Below are positions 39,290 to 48,849 of a stretch of DNA of 64,000 bases, piece by piece; within the stretch, counting starts at the first letter, position 1; each line of letters starts with the position of its first letter. A program made the translations under genes and the position numbers. Source of the DNA: Pseudoselenomonas ruminantium (GTDB lineage: Bacteria > Bacillota > Negativicutes > Selenomonadales > Selenomonadaceae); NCBI RefSeq assembly GCF_900104055.1, contig NZ_FNJQ01000018.1, positions 1 to 64,000 of the forward strand, read 5' to 3'. The notes beneath the pieces are model-generated. The model worked only from the letters and a program-made list of their open reading frames with translations. It had not been told where the DNA came from and made no database searches.

Positions 39290-41788
39290 TTATCTTTCTG
39301 CTCTCTTGCCCAGTTTATTTTCCAACCGCTGGGCCAGCAGTTCCTGGAATTCTTGTTTGCCCTGCTGGAAGTTGACTTCCACACAGATCACATAGACGGG
39401 AATCGAGATGCCCGAATGGATGACCTCCATGGGGATCTTCACCGCATCCTTCTCTGTGATGACGATGGCCTCAGCGCCCATGCGTGCTGCCTGATGGAGG
39501 ATGTCCGCCATCTCCTGCATGCTGTAGTCATGGTGGTCCGGATAGCGCAGGCTTTCCAAAATCACCACGCCCAGATCCGACAGCGTCTGTTCGAAGGACG
39601 CGGGGTTGCCGATGGCCGATACCGCCATGATCTTCCGGCCCCGCATCTGATTGACATCGATGCCGTCACCGGCGATATCCACATACCAATCAGCCAGCGG
39701 GATGAAGCGGCGTGGCTCATGGATGCTTTCCACGATCTGCGCCGCCTCATTATAGCGGTGCACCGTATCGCGGATGTATTCCCGGGAGCCTGCCGCAGCC
39801 TGATCCACCTTGGTCATCAGGCACACATCGGCCCGGCTGATATGGGAAATCGGCTCGCGCAGGGTTCCGCGCGGCAGCATGTAGCCATTGCCAAAGACAT
39901 TGACCGCATCCACCAGCAGGATGTCCATATCGCGCTCGAGCTGCCAATGCTGGAAGCCATCGTCAAGGATCGCCACTTCCGCACCGAAGTTCTCGATGGC
40001 ATACTGGCCTGTAACGGAACGATCCGCACCAATCAGCACGGGGACCTCCGGCAGATGCTTGGCCAGCATGAAAGCCTCGTCACCGGCATCTGCTGCCGTC
40101 ATATGCAGGCGCTGGCCATCGGATACGATGCCGACACGGCCATGCCATTTGGCCCGGTAGCCGCGGTTCAGGATTACGACCTTGTAACCCATATCGCGGA
40201 TATCGCTGGCCAGACGCTGAGCCGTCGGCGTCTTGCCCGTGCCGCCCACCGTGACATTACCCAGACTGATCACAAAGCAGTCAAGCCGCCTGCGGCTGAA
40301 GATGCCATGGCGGTAGCCCCAGAGCTTGATATCCACGAGCAGCGCGTAGATCCTGGAAAACACATAGAGGATGGCCGTCAGGATATGCATCCCGAAGCCA
40401 TCGACCTCTTTCTGATGCACAAGATCGATGAAATAGGTCTGGAAATTGTCGATTTTCTGCGTCGAGCGGGCCCGCTGCCGGTTCTCCGGCTTGCTTTCGT
40501 AGTTTTCCAGCATCTCCCGCAGGATGATGGCGGACTTGCGCGATGCACCCTTGTTCTCACCCACAATGGCCAGCGTTTCCGCCTCCAGCCGATGGCGGTG
40601 TGCCGCATCGTCAAAGAGTCTGGCCGTCTCCTGTGCCAGTTCCTGTTCATTGTTGACGGTGATGCAGGCATCCCGCTTCTTGAACAGGGCATGGGTGTCC
40701 TTGAAATTGAACATATAATGACCGACGATGATGGCCTTGCCATGCGCCGCCGGCTCGAGGATATTGTGCCCGCCATGCGGGATCAGGCTGCCGCCTACAT
40801 AGACCACATCGCCGACACTGTAGACCTTGCCCAGTTCGCCGATGGTATCGAGAATCACGATATCGGCATCCTGCGGGCCGCTCTCCTGCTGTTTCGTGCG
40901 GGTAGTCACCGTAAAGCCTGCCCGCTTGCAGAGGTGGATGACCTCCTGGGTACGCAGAAGTTCCCGGGGCGCGATGACCAATTTGGCCTGCGCATGTTTT
41001 TCGCGCACGGCTTTGAAAGCCTTGAGCACGAAATCTTCTTCCCCGCGGTGGGTGGAACCGGCCAGCAGGATGCCCTTGGCATTTGCCAGCCCCATCTCAT
41101 GGATGATGTTCTCTTTTTCAGCGGGGCTCACATCGGTATAGGTCTGGTCAAATTTCGTGTTGCCCGTGACCGTCACGAGTTCCGGCGGAGCGCCCAGACG
41201 CTTGATATAGTCTGCATCGATATCCGACTGCATGGCGAACTTGGTCACCGTGCCGATCATATCGGTCAGCAGGCTGTTGAGGTACTTGTACTGCTTAACG
41301 CTGCGGTCACTGATACGGCCGTTGACCATCATAACCGGAATATGCAGCTGCCGGGCTGTCTTCAAAAAGTTCGGCCAGAGTTCCGTCTCCACGGGCAGGA
41401 ACACCCGCGGATGGATCCGGCGCAACACCCGGCCGGACAGGATGGGCAGGTCCAGCGGGAAATAGATGATGGCATCAGCATCCTTGATGATGCGGTTGGC
41501 CATCTCATAACCGCTGGTTGTTACCACAGACACCAGGATCGGCGTCATCGGGAATTCCCGATGAAACTCCTTGATCAGCGGGCTTGTCGCTACGATTTCA
41601 CCCACAGAAGCCGCATGCACCCAGATGCAGTGCTTTTTAGCCACCTTGTCCAGCGTATGCTCCGGGAAGATGCCCAGGCTTTGCCGGATGCGTTCCACGA
41701 AGCCCTTTTCCCGGACCGAGCGGATCATAAACACCGGTATGATCAGAATGACGACTAATATCGCCGCTAAATTGTAGAGGATCTGCAT
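39290..41788 (-). CDS. Fused Kdo transferase (WaaA) and tetraacyldisaccharide 4'-kinase (LpxK)
   Basis: An 832-aa two-enzyme protein. Residues 1-about 430 are WaaA: an N-terminal membrane helix, CIWVHAASVGEIVATSPLIK with the catalytic Glu, PVETELWPNF, and SLIPHGGHNILEPAAHGKAI of the C-terminal Rossmann lobe. Residues about 470-832 are LpxK: membrane helix ILTAILYVFSRIYALLVDIK, P-loop LGNVTVGGTGKTPTAQRLAS, ILNRGYRAKWHGR, and ILDDGFQHWQLERDMDIL. The two are normally separate; here there is no stop or frameshift between them. One polypeptide would phosphorylate lipid IVA precursor and then add Kdo. ATG at 41788. Confidence 0.93.
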   Translation of the reverse strand: MQILYNLAAILVVILIIPVFMIRSVREKGFVERIRQSLGIFPEHTLDKVAKKHCIWVHAASVGEIVATSPLIKEFHREFPMTPILVSVVTTSGYEMANRIIKDADAIIYFPLDLPILSGRVLRRIHPRVFLPVETELWPNFLKTARQLHIPVMMVNGRISDRSVKQYKYLNSLLTDMIGTVTKFAMQSDIDADYIKRLGAPPELVTVTGNTKFDQTYTDVSPAEKENIIHEMGLANAKGILLAGSTHRGEEDFVLKAFKAVREKHAQAKLVIAPRELLRTQEVIHLCKRAGFTVTTRTKQQESGPQDADIVILDTIGELGKVYSVGDVVYVGGSLIPHGGHNILEPAAHGKAIIVGHYMFNFKDTHALFKKRDACITVNNEQELAQETARLFDDAAHRHRLEAETLAIVGENKGASRKSAIILREMLENYESKPENRQRARSTQKIDNFQTYFIDLVHQKEVDGFGMHILTAILYVFSRIYALLVDIKLWGYRHGIFSRRRLDCFVISLGNVTVGGTGKTPTAQRLASDIRDMGYKVVILNRGYRAKWHGRVGIVSDGQRLHMTAADAGDEAFMLAKHLPEVPVLIGADRSVTGQYAIENFGAEVAILDDGFQHWQLERDMDILLVDAVNVFGNGYMLPRGTLREPISHISRADVCLMTKVDQAAAGSREYIRDTVHRYNEAAQIVESIHEPRRFIPLADWYVDIAGDGIDVNQMRGRKIMAVSAIGNPASFEQTLSDLGVVILESLRYPDHHDYSMQEMADILHQAARMGAEAIVITEKDAVKIPMEVIHSGISIPVYVICVEVNFQQGKQEFQELLAQRLENKLGKRAER

Positions 41789-41792
41789 TATC

Positions 41793-43535
41793 TTAAGCCC
41801 CTTCTAACACGGCATTCTTCTTGAACTGGATGTTGTAGAGATGACTGTAGAGGCCATCCTTTGCCAGCAGTTCTTCATGCGTGCCATGTTCTTTTATCTT
41901 GCCGCCATCGATCACGTAAATCTGATCGGCGTTGAATATTGTCGAAAGCCGGTGCGCGATAACAAAGGAAGTCCTGCCCACCATGAGGCTGTCCAGCGCT
42001 GCCTGTACGATCTTCTCACTCTCCGTATCGAGCGCGGAAGTCGCCTCGTCCAGGATCAGGATGCGCGGATTCTTGAGGATGGCCCGGGCAATGGACATGC
42101 GCTGCCGCTGGCCGCCAGAGAGGTTCAGCCCCCGCTCGCCGATCGGCGTATCATAGCCCTGAGGCAGTTCACGGATAAAGATATCGGCATTGGCCGCCTT
42201 TGCCGCTTCGATGACCTCTTCATCCGTAGCATCAAGACGTCCATAACGGATGTTTTCCATAACCGTTGTGGAAAACAACATCGTCTCCTGCGGTACGATA
42301 CCGATCTGTTCCCGCAAAGAAGCCACGGTCACATCCCGGATATCATGCCCATCGATGGAAATGGATCCGTCGTTTATCTCATAGAAACGGGGAATCAGGT
42401 TGGCGATGGTGGACTTGCCGGCACCACTGGGGCCAACGAAGGCAATCATCTGTCCCGGCTTCACCTCAAGGCTCACATTCTCCAGTGCATTGATGCCTTT
42501 CTTATAACCAAAGGTCACATCCTTTACTTCCACATGACCTTCGATTTTCGGCAGGGGCTGGGCGCCTTCCTTGTCGGAGATGGTTTCCGGCAGGTCGATG
42601 ACCGCAAAGACACGATCCACTGCCGCCATCGCTTTCTGCAAGCTGCCATAGACACGGGCCAGACGCTTGACCGGGTTGGCCAAGTTGACCGCATAAGTCA
42701 GGAACGCCACGAGAGCACCAGCCGTCATATCACCGTTAACCACTTCATAGCCGCCAAAACCCACGATGAAGGTCACAGACACAGCCGCCAGGAATTCCAC
42801 CGTCGGCGTAAGCAAACTCGTGAGTTGTACATTCTTCATGGCGGCCTGGAAGTTCAGGATATTCTGATTGATAAAACGCTTAATCTCATATTCCTCACGC
42901 ACGAAGGATTTGACCACGCGGATGGAGGAAATGCTTTCCTGCAGGAGCGAAGTGATATCAGCGGCCCGTTCCTGAATCACAGTACCATTGCGCTTGAGCT
43001 TGCGGCCAAAGATCTTCATAGCCTGACCGACCAACGGGATAACCACAAGCGTCAACAGGGAAAGCTTCCAGTCCAGATAGAGCATCATGGCGATAGAACC
43101 GATCAGGATGGAACCTTCCGTGACCATTTCAATGAGCTGATCCACAAGGGCCGACTGAATGGCGCCCACATCATTGGTGATATAGCTCATGGTCTCACCG
43201 GTCTGATGCTTATCGAAATAGGCCATCGGCATGCGCTGGAATTTGCGGAACATCACTTCCCGCACATCGATGACCACTTTCTGCCCGATATAGGACACGA
43301 GGTAGGACTGCCCATAGTAAAAAACACCACGAATCAGGAAGACCACCACTATGCTGACACAGATAAGATATAGCATCGTCATATCTTTGTCCGCCAGCAC
43401 CTGATCCACCATGTCTTTGATGATCCATGGCAGGTACAGGTTGCAGGCCGCTGCCACCACGATGCAGACAATGGCCAGCCCCAGACGCTTCAGATACGGC
43501 CTGATGTATTGCAAGAGCCGTGTATAATTCTTCAT
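41793..43535 (-). CDS. msbA: Lipid A flippase MsbA (ABC transporter)
   Basis: A 580-aa half-transporter: six membrane helices (1-about 320) then an ATPase domain with Walker A FVGPSGAGKSTIANLIPRFY, signature GLNLSGGQRQRMSIARAIL, Walker B RILILDEATSALDTESE and switch HRLSTIF. Context between lpxB and waaA-lpxK makes lipid A flipping the likely role. A general exporter role is less likely. Confidence 0.93.
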   Translation of the reverse strand: MKNYTRLLQYIRPYLKRLGLAIVCIVVAAACNLYLPWIIKDMVDQVLADKDMTMLYLICVSIVVVFLIRGVFYYGQSYLVSYIGQKVVIDVREVMFRKFQRMPMAYFDKHQTGETMSYITNDVGAIQSALVDQLIEMVTEGSILIGSIAMMLYLDWKLSLLTLVVIPLVGQAMKIFGRKLKRNGTVIQERAADITSLLQESISSIRVVKSFVREEYEIKRFINQNILNFQAAMKNVQLTSLLTPTVEFLAAVSVTFIVGFGGYEVVNGDMTAGALVAFLTYAVNLANPVKRLARVYGSLQKAMAAVDRVFAVIDLPETISDKEGAQPLPKIEGHVEVKDVTFGYKKGINALENVSLEVKPGQMIAFVGPSGAGKSTIANLIPRFYEINDGSISIDGHDIRDVTVASLREQIGIVPQETMLFSTTVMENIRYGRLDATDEEVIEAAKAANADIFIRELPQGYDTPIGERGLNLSGGQRQRMSIARAILKNPRILILDEATSALDTESEKIVQAALDSLMVGRTSFVIAHRLSTIFNADQIYVIDGGKIKEHGTHEELLAKDGLYSHLYNIQFKKNAVLEGA

Positions 43536-43547
43536 TTATTTCCCTCT

Positions 43548-44696
43548 CTATCGCTTCGCTGCGGCATACTCCCGCGCCGCATTCAAAATTCTCTCTGCTA
43601 CCCGGCCTGAGGCCCCCGGTGCCCCGAGTTTGCTGCAGGCCAGTTTCAGTTTCTCCACTACTTCCCGGCGATGCTGTTCACCGGGGTATAGCCTTGCCAC
43701 TTCCCGCGCGATGTTGTCCGCTGTGACAGCATCCTGCAGGAGCTCCGTCTGGAAACCTTCATTCAGCAGGATATTGGGCAGGCTGAAATTCTCGACATGT
43801 ACCAGCAATTTCCCAATAGCATAGGAAATCGGTGACAGGCGGTAAAGCACCACACAGGGCAGGCCTAAGATCGCCGCCTCCATGACCACAGTGCCCGAGG
43901 TCGCCATAGCGGCATCCGCCGCCGCCATCAGGCTGTAGCGCTTCTCATTCGTCAATGTGACCGGTACACCGGCCGCAGCAATCATTTCCTCGATGCGTTC
44001 CCGGCTCACCGTATCCGCCACGGGCAGATAGAAGACCGTAGCCGGCCGTTCCTGCAGGAGCTTCTTAGCCCCTTCCAGCATGGACGGCAGCAGAAGCTCA
44101 ATCTCCTGCCTGCGGCTGCCCGGCAGCAGCAGGACAGCCGTCTTATCCTCCGGCATCCGGAAAAAACGACGTGCCCTCTCTCTTGGCATCTCAGGCCTTA
44201 CCGCATCCACCAGCGGATTGCCTACAAAGGAAATCTTCGCGCCGGCCTGTTCATAGACCTGCAGTTCATGCGGAAAGATAGCGATGAATTCATCGGCAAT
44301 CTTCGCGCAGGACTTCGCCCTTCCCTTGCGCCAGGCCCAGGCCGATGGCGGGATATAGGAAAAGACGGGTATGCCTAAAGCCTTGGCCTTTTTCGCCAGC
44401 CGCCAGTTGAAGTCCGGATAGTCAATCAGCACGAGCATATCCGGCTTTTCCTCCCGCATAAACTCCGTCAGATCTGCCAGCAGCTTGAAAATGCGGCGGA
44501 TATTCACAAGGACTTCCCAGATCCCCATCACACTGTAATCGGCAAAGTTCTGCCGCAGGCGCACGCCCGCATCTTCCATGCGGCTGCCCCCGAAGCCGAT
44601 AAGCTCGGTTTCGGGCGCCATGGCAAGGATGGCCCGGGCGATATTCTCACCATGTACATCCCCTGACGCCTCGCCAGCGGAAAGCATTATCTTCAT
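43548..44696 (-). CDS. lpxB: Lipid-A-disaccharide synthase LpxB
   Basis: A 382-aa GT19 glycosyltransferase joining UDP-2,3-diacylglucosamine and lipid X. N-terminus MKIMLSAGEASGDVHGENIA; further motifs YIPPSAWAWRKGRAKSCAKI, LLPGSRRQEIELLLPSMLEG, and SGTVVMEAAILGLPCVVLYR. ATG at 44696 with AGGAGG upstream. Its donor comes from LpxI upstream. Confidence 0.97.
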   Translation of the reverse strand: MKIMLSAGEASGDVHGENIARAILAMAPETELIGFGGSRMEDAGVRLRQNFADYSVMGIWEVLVNIRRIFKLLADLTEFMREEKPDMLVLIDYPDFNWRLAKKAKALGIPVFSYIPPSAWAWRKGRAKSCAKIADEFIAIFPHELQVYEQAGAKISFVGNPLVDAVRPEMPRERARRFFRMPEDKTAVLLLPGSRRQEIELLLPSMLEGAKKLLQERPATVFYLPVADTVSRERIEEMIAAAGVPVTLTNEKRYSLMAAADAAMATSGTVVMEAAILGLPCVVLYRLSPISYAIGKLLVHVENFSLPNILLNEGFQTELLQDAVTADNIAREVARLYPGEQHRREVVEKLKLACSKLGAPGASGRVAERILNAAREYAAAKR

Positions 44697-44765
44697 GGGT
44701 TGTCCTCCTAACATTCAATACTAAGCCAAATTACATTATAACATCTTATCGGACTGATATAAAGA

Positions 44766-44804
44766 GAAAAAACGCCGGGCATACGATTTGCATCCCCGAC
44801 GTTC
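44766..44804 (-). terminator. Terminator-like hairpin after lpxI
   Basis: AACGTCGGGGAT / ATGCCCGGCGTT (imperfect) followed by TTTTTT on the minus strand. It lies between lpxI and lpxB, so it would split or attenuate the cluster. Confidence 0.7.
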
Positions 44805-44812
44805 CTATTGGA

Positions 44813-45616
44813 TTACATAGCCATAATGGTAATCCCATTGGCCTCTGCCAACGCGATAACCTCATCCTGTTCCACGAACAGCGTAGCATCGGCTTCAATC
44901 GCCAGTGCCTTAGCCCCTGTCTCCACCATCATCTGCATGGTCTTCAGGCCAACCGTGGGCACATCGAAGCGGCTGTCCTGCTCAGGCTTAGCCACCTTGG
45001 CTACCACGGCACCGCCGCCAGCCAGCTTGCCGCCCCGCAGGATGCAGGCATCCGTACCCTCAATGGCTTCCAGTGCCATCACAGCCATATCCTTGACTAC
45101 TACCGTCTGCCCCACATCCATCCGGCCGATTTCCTTGGCCATCCTGAAGCCGAACTCCATATCCTTCAGCTCTTCTGCCGTAGGCTGGCGTTTGGTGAGC
45201 ACGCCCTTGCCCGGCATAAGCTTGCGGATGAGTTCCGTCTGGTCAAAGACCTCCACATCGATTTTCTTGAGTTCATCGATGATGGCCAGCATGATGGTGT
45301 CGTCCTTTCGGTCCGGCACCCGCATCAGTATCTGCATGGCCTTGAGATCCGGCAGCGTCTTCTTGGCAAAAAGCACTTCCTTCGTGACCTTGCCAATCAT
45401 CGTGACCTTATGGATATCATTCTTTTTCAGGTGTTTGAGGATCTTTCCCACCTTCATGACATGGATTTCCTGATAGTCATCAGCATAATCCTTGAGACGG
45501 GAATCCGTATCCGGCAGGAGCGCCACCGCATAGACCTCGTAGCCCAGTTCCTTTGCCGCCCGGGCAATCTCCACCGGCAGGGCACCAATGCCTGCCAAAA
45601 GTCCAATCCGCTCCAT
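44813..45616 (-). CDS. lpxI: UDP-2,3-diacylglucosamine diphosphatase LpxI
   Basis: A 267-aa LpxI enzyme (formerly DUF1009), which replaces LpxH in many lineages and yields lipid X. Blocks: MERIGLLAGIGALPVEIARA, KVTMIGKVTKEVLFAKKTL, DDTIMLAIIDELKK, GKLAGGGAVVAKVAKPEQDS, and RFDVPTVGLKTMQMM. ATG at 45616 with GGAGG upstream. It lies between lpxA and lpxB. Confidence 0.96.
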   Translation of the reverse strand: MERIGLLAGIGALPVEIARAAKELGYEVYAVALLPDTDSRLKDYADDYQEIHVMKVGKILKHLKKNDIHKVTMIGKVTKEVLFAKKTLPDLKAMQILMRVPDRKDDTIMLAIIDELKKIDVEVFDQTELIRKLMPGKGVLTKRQPTAEELKDMEFGFRMAKEIGRMDVGQTVVVKDMAVMALEAIEGTDACILRGGKLAGGGAVVAKVAKPEQDSRFDVPTVGLKTMQMMVETGAKALAIEADATLFVEQDEVIALAEANGITIMAM

Positions 45617-45643
45617 AAAAACCTCCACACCTCAAAATCTTAC

Positions 45644-46459
45644 TTACTTGTCTTCCCGGCGTTCCCGGCAAATACCGCGCTCTGCATTGCGCAGGAAGCG
45701 CAGCAGATGATCCACTTCCTCACAGGCCGGCACTTCCTGTTCGATGATGCCGATAGCCTGCTGCAGGCTCAGCCCCGAACGGTAGAGAATCCGATAAGCC
45801 TGCTTGAGGCTGCGGCGGGCTGCCGGTTCAATGCCTGCGCGGGCAATGCCCACCGTATTGAGCCCTGCCACCTTGGCCGGCTGGCCAGCCACGATCGTAA
45901 AGGGCACCACATCCTGCACGAGACGGCTCATGCCGCCGATCATCGCATTGCGGCCGATCTTGACGAACTGATGTACGCCGGTCATCCCGCCGATAACAGC
46001 CCGGTCTTCTACAATGGCATGGCCGGCCAGGCTGGCCACATTACTCATGATCACCCGGTTGCCGATCACGCAGTTATGCGCAACATGCGTGAGCGCCATC
46101 AGCAGGCAGTCATTGCCGATGCGGGTTTCTTCCCCCTCACCGGTAGCCCGGTGCACCGTAGCACCTTCGCGGATGACCGTACGGTCGCCAATGGTGGTAT
46201 AGCTCTTCTCACCCTTGAACTTCAGATCCTGAGGTTCTTCACCGATGGAAGCGCCCTGGAAGATATGGCAGTCCTTGCCAATCTTCGTCCAGCCGGTAAT
46301 CACCACATGGGGACCGATGATCGTGCCTTCACCAATTTCCACATTGGCACCAATCACACTGTAGGGGCCGATCTTTGCTCCAGCGGCGACCTTGGCTCCC
46401 TCTTCAATAATCGCCGTGGGATGTATCTGTGCTTCTGCACTAATATTTTCCGCACTCAT
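45644..46459 (-). CDS. lpxA: UDP-N-acetylglucosamine acyltransferase LpxA
   Basis: A 271-aa left-handed beta-helix acyltransferase starting lipid A synthesis. Hexapeptide repeats begin [20 protein letters not shown]; the catalytic His is in [20 protein letters not shown]; the region [16 protein letters not shown] follows. The C-terminal helical domain (about 195-260) is complete. The 170-nt gap upstream to fabZ has no gene. Confidence 0.97.
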   Translation of the reverse strand: MSAENISAEAQIHPTAIIEEGAKVAAGAKIGPYSVIGANVEIGEGTIIGPHVVITGWTKIGKDCHIFQGASIGEEPQDLKFKGEKSYTTIGDRTVIREGATVHRATGEGEETRIGNDCLLMALTHVAHNCVIGNRVIMSNVASLAGHAIVEDRAVIGGMTGVHQFVKIGRNAMIGGMSRLVQDVVPFTIVAGQPAKVAGLNTVGIARAGIEPAARRSLKQAYRILYRSGLSLQQAIGIIEQEVPACEEVDHLLRFLRNAERGICRERREDK

Positions 46460-46629
46460 CTCTACAACTCCTTATAACGCCACAGGCAGTTCCTGCGGTA
46501 AAACCATTCTCTTTGCTCTGTCTTTCCTATATACTCCCAAACTAACCTCTAATCCTCACAAATCATCTGACAGCAAATTCAGGCGTTATCTGAGTTGAAC
46601 AAAGATTATCGTTCATTTTCACCATCAAA

Positions 46630-47070
46630 TCACATATTTTCTTCTTTTCTCATGGCAAACTTAAAGTCTGCAGAGGCTACCAGCTGATCGTTTACATAAC
46701 CATCGCAGTGCAGCAGGCCGAAATCGCCGCGTACCTTGACGATATGCGCTTTAGTCACGAGCTGGTCACCAGGCACTACCGGGCGCTTGAATTTGATGTT
46801 TTCCATGCCGCCGAACATAGCGATCTTGCCGCGGTGTTCCTCCGGGTAGAGCATAGCCACACCACCGACCTGAGCCATAGCCTCTAAGATGAGTACGCCC
46901 GGCATGATGGGATGCCCTGGGAAATGACCGGCAAACTGCGGCTCATTCATCGTGATGTTTTTGACACCCGTAGCAGACTTGAACGGCTCAATCTCCAAGA
47001 TGCGGTCCACTAGCAGCATCGGCGGACGATGGGGCAGAATCTTCATGATATCCGTAATTTCCAAAACCAT
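46630..47070 (-). CDS. fabZ: 3-hydroxyacyl-ACP dehydratase FabZ
   Basis: A 146-aa hotdog-fold dehydratase of fatty acid synthesis; it competes with LpxA/LpxD for 3-hydroxyacyl-ACP. PHRPPMLLVDRILEIEP and GHFPGHPIMPGVLILEAMAQ give the catalytic His and Glu. Clustered with lpxA and lpxC as in many Gram-negatives. Confidence 0.97.
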   Translation of the reverse strand: MVLEITDIMKILPHRPPMLLVDRILEIEPFKSATGVKNITMNEPQFAGHFPGHPIMPGVLILEAMAQVGGVAMLYPEEHRGKIAMFGGMENIKFKRPVVPGDQLVTKAHIVKVRGDFGLLHCDGYVNDQLVASADFKFAMRKEENM

Positions 47071-47098
47071 TTTTTATTCCCTCTTCCTATTCAGTATC

Positions 47099-47926
47099 TT
47101 AACCTAAATTCTTCTGCAGTTCCTTGGCCAGAGCCGTATTAAGCGCATGACCGGAGGCCACCGCAATCACATGACCGCGGATGGGGCCGGCCAAGCGCAG
47201 ATCCCCGATGACATCCAGGATCTTATGGCGCACCAGCTCGTCCTCGAAATGCAGGGGATTGAGCCAGCCTTCATCATTGTAGACAATAACGCTTTCCAGC
47301 GTGCCGCCCAGACCTAACCCCATGCTGCGCAGCGCTTCGATTTCCTTCTCATAGGCAATGGTACGCGCCGGCGCAATCTCTGCTTCATAAAGTTCTGGCG
47401 TGACTTCAAAATTCTCATACTGGATGCCGATCAGCTTATGCGGGTTCACCGAGGTGAAGCTCACGCGGAAGCCGTCGTAGGGAACGACCATCACAAAGCG
47501 GTTCTTTTCGTCATCATCAATGCGGTAAGCTTTGTCGATGACGATTTCCCTGCGCTCTGCCTCAAGTTCCCTGATGCCGGCCTGCTTCATGGTCCGGAAG
47601 AAGGCCAGGGCAGAACCGTCCGCCACAGGCGGCTCTTCGGCATCGATCTCGATATAGCAGTTATCGATGCCCATAGCATGGAATGCACTCATCAGATGCT
47701 CAATCGTGAACACCTTGCAGCCATTTTCCTCCACAGTGGTTGCCCGCATGGTCGAGGTAACATTGGCTGCCGCGGCATGGATCTGCGGTCTGCCCTCCAG
47801 ATCCGTACGCACGAACACCAAGCCCGTATCAGCCGGTGCCGGTTTCAATGTCATATGCACTTCGCGGCCGGAATGCAGGCCGATACCGTTATAGATGGCC
47901 TCTGCCGCCAGTGTTGTCTGTTGCAA
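47099..47926 (-). CDS. lpxC: UDP-3-O-acyl-GlcNAc deacetylase LpxC
   Basis: A 275-aa zinc hydrolase, committed step of lipid A. Motifs: AIYNGIGLHSGREVHMTLKP, FTIEHLMSAFHAMGIDNCYI with zinc His, ELVRHKILDVIGDLRLAG and ASGHALNTALAKEL. The true start is almost surely TTG at 47926: AGGAGG lies seven bases upstream, and the longer frame overlaps the acyltransferase gene without homology. Confidence 0.95.
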   Translation of the reverse strand: MQQTTLAAEAIYNGIGLHSGREVHMTLKPAPADTGLVFVRTDLEGRPQIHAAAANVTSTMRATTVEENGCKVFTIEHLMSAFHAMGIDNCYIEIDAEEPPVADGSALAFFRTMKQAGIRELEAERREIVIDKAYRIDDDEKNRFVMVVPYDGFRVSFTSVNPHKLIGIQYENFEVTPELYEAEIAPARTIAYEKEIEALRSMGLGLGGTLESVIVYNDEGWLNPLHFEDELVRHKILDVIGDLRLAGPIRGHVIAVASGHALNTALAKELQKNLG

Positions 47927-47945
47927 ATTAATTCCTCCTGCAAAT

Positions 47946-48845
47946 TCATTCTTGCTTATTTTTTTCGATTTCCTGCGGTAAGAATTCCTCCCGCACGGAT
48001 TTCCAGCGGTCATGGAGCCAGAACCACTCTTCCGGGTATTTCCTCACATGCGCTTCGATGATGTCGTTGATCTGCTGTGTCGTGCGTTTGATATCCGCAC
48101 GCTTGTCTGCCGTCTTTTCCACATACAGGGGATCATGCACCACGAGCGTATGCCGTCCCTGTTCATCCCGATGCATGAATACCGGGAAGATCGGCACATC
48201 CTGGAAACGGGCCATAGATGCCGCCCCCGGCGTGCAGTTCGTAGGCCGGCCAAAGAAATCCAGGATGATGCCATCATGACGGTTGGTATCCTGGTCCATG
48301 ATCAGGCCGATAGCCCATCCCTGTTTCAGCATCGCAAACATCTCCCGCACGCCGGTCTTATAGGTGATATGCATGCCGATCAGCGTGCGGTATTCATTGA
48401 TGAAGCGGTCTGCCGCTGAATCCTTCTGCTTCATGGCCACGCCCACAAGCGGGATGCCCGCCATGGCAAAAGCACCGCCCATCAGCTCCCAGTTGCCGCT
48501 ATGGGCGGCAGCAAAAATAGCGCCACGGCCATCTGCCATCCCCTGCTGCAGTTTTTCCAAGCCTTCTATGCGCACGTACCGTTCCGGATGTTTCTTGATC
48601 ACCGGGAAGCGCAGGACCTCAAAGAGCATGGGCCCAAAGCGCACAGCACTGGCCTTGGCAATGCGCAGGGCCTCAACATCATCCACCCCTAAGCACATCC
48701 TGACCTGATCCACCGCCAGCTTTTTCCGCTTTTGGGGTACCACCAGCCAGGCCAGATTGCCCAAAGCGCGGCCTAGTAATTCACAAAGGCCGCGTGGCAG
48801 GGTGCAGGCAATCAGGCTGATTGCCTTCAAAACATAGTACAACAA
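47946..48845 (-). CDS. Second LpxL/LpxM-family acyltransferase
   Basis: A 299-aa lipid A late acyltransferase. Catalytic box AAAHSGNWELMGGAF (H-x4-E), then LIMDQDTNRHDGIILDFFGR and MARFQDVPIFPVFMHR. N-terminal hydrophobic anchor. It starts with TTG at 48845 (GAGGG upstream). It is a paralogue of the product of 34923-35834; two such enzymes are needed to make a hexaacyl lipid A. Confidence 0.92.
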   Translation of the reverse strand: MLYYVLKAISLIACTLPRGLCELLGRALGNLAWLVVPQKRKKLAVDQVRMCLGVDDVEALRIAKASAVRFGPMLFEVLRFPVIKKHPERYVRIEGLEKLQQGMADGRGAIFAAAHSGNWELMGGAFAMAGIPLVGVAMKQKDSAADRFINEYRTLIGMHITYKTGVREMFAMLKQGWAIGLIMDQDTNRHDGIILDFFGRPTNCTPGAASMARFQDVPIFPVFMHRDEQGRHTLVVHDPLYVEKTADKRADIKRTTQQINDIIEAHVRKYPEEWFWLHDRWKSVREEFLPQEIEKNKQE

Positions 48846-48849
48846 CGTC

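Noticed and set aside
39059-41758. An 899-aa open frame opposite waaA-lpxK
   Set aside because: Antisense shadow of a well-supported gene; the translation has no recognisable motif.
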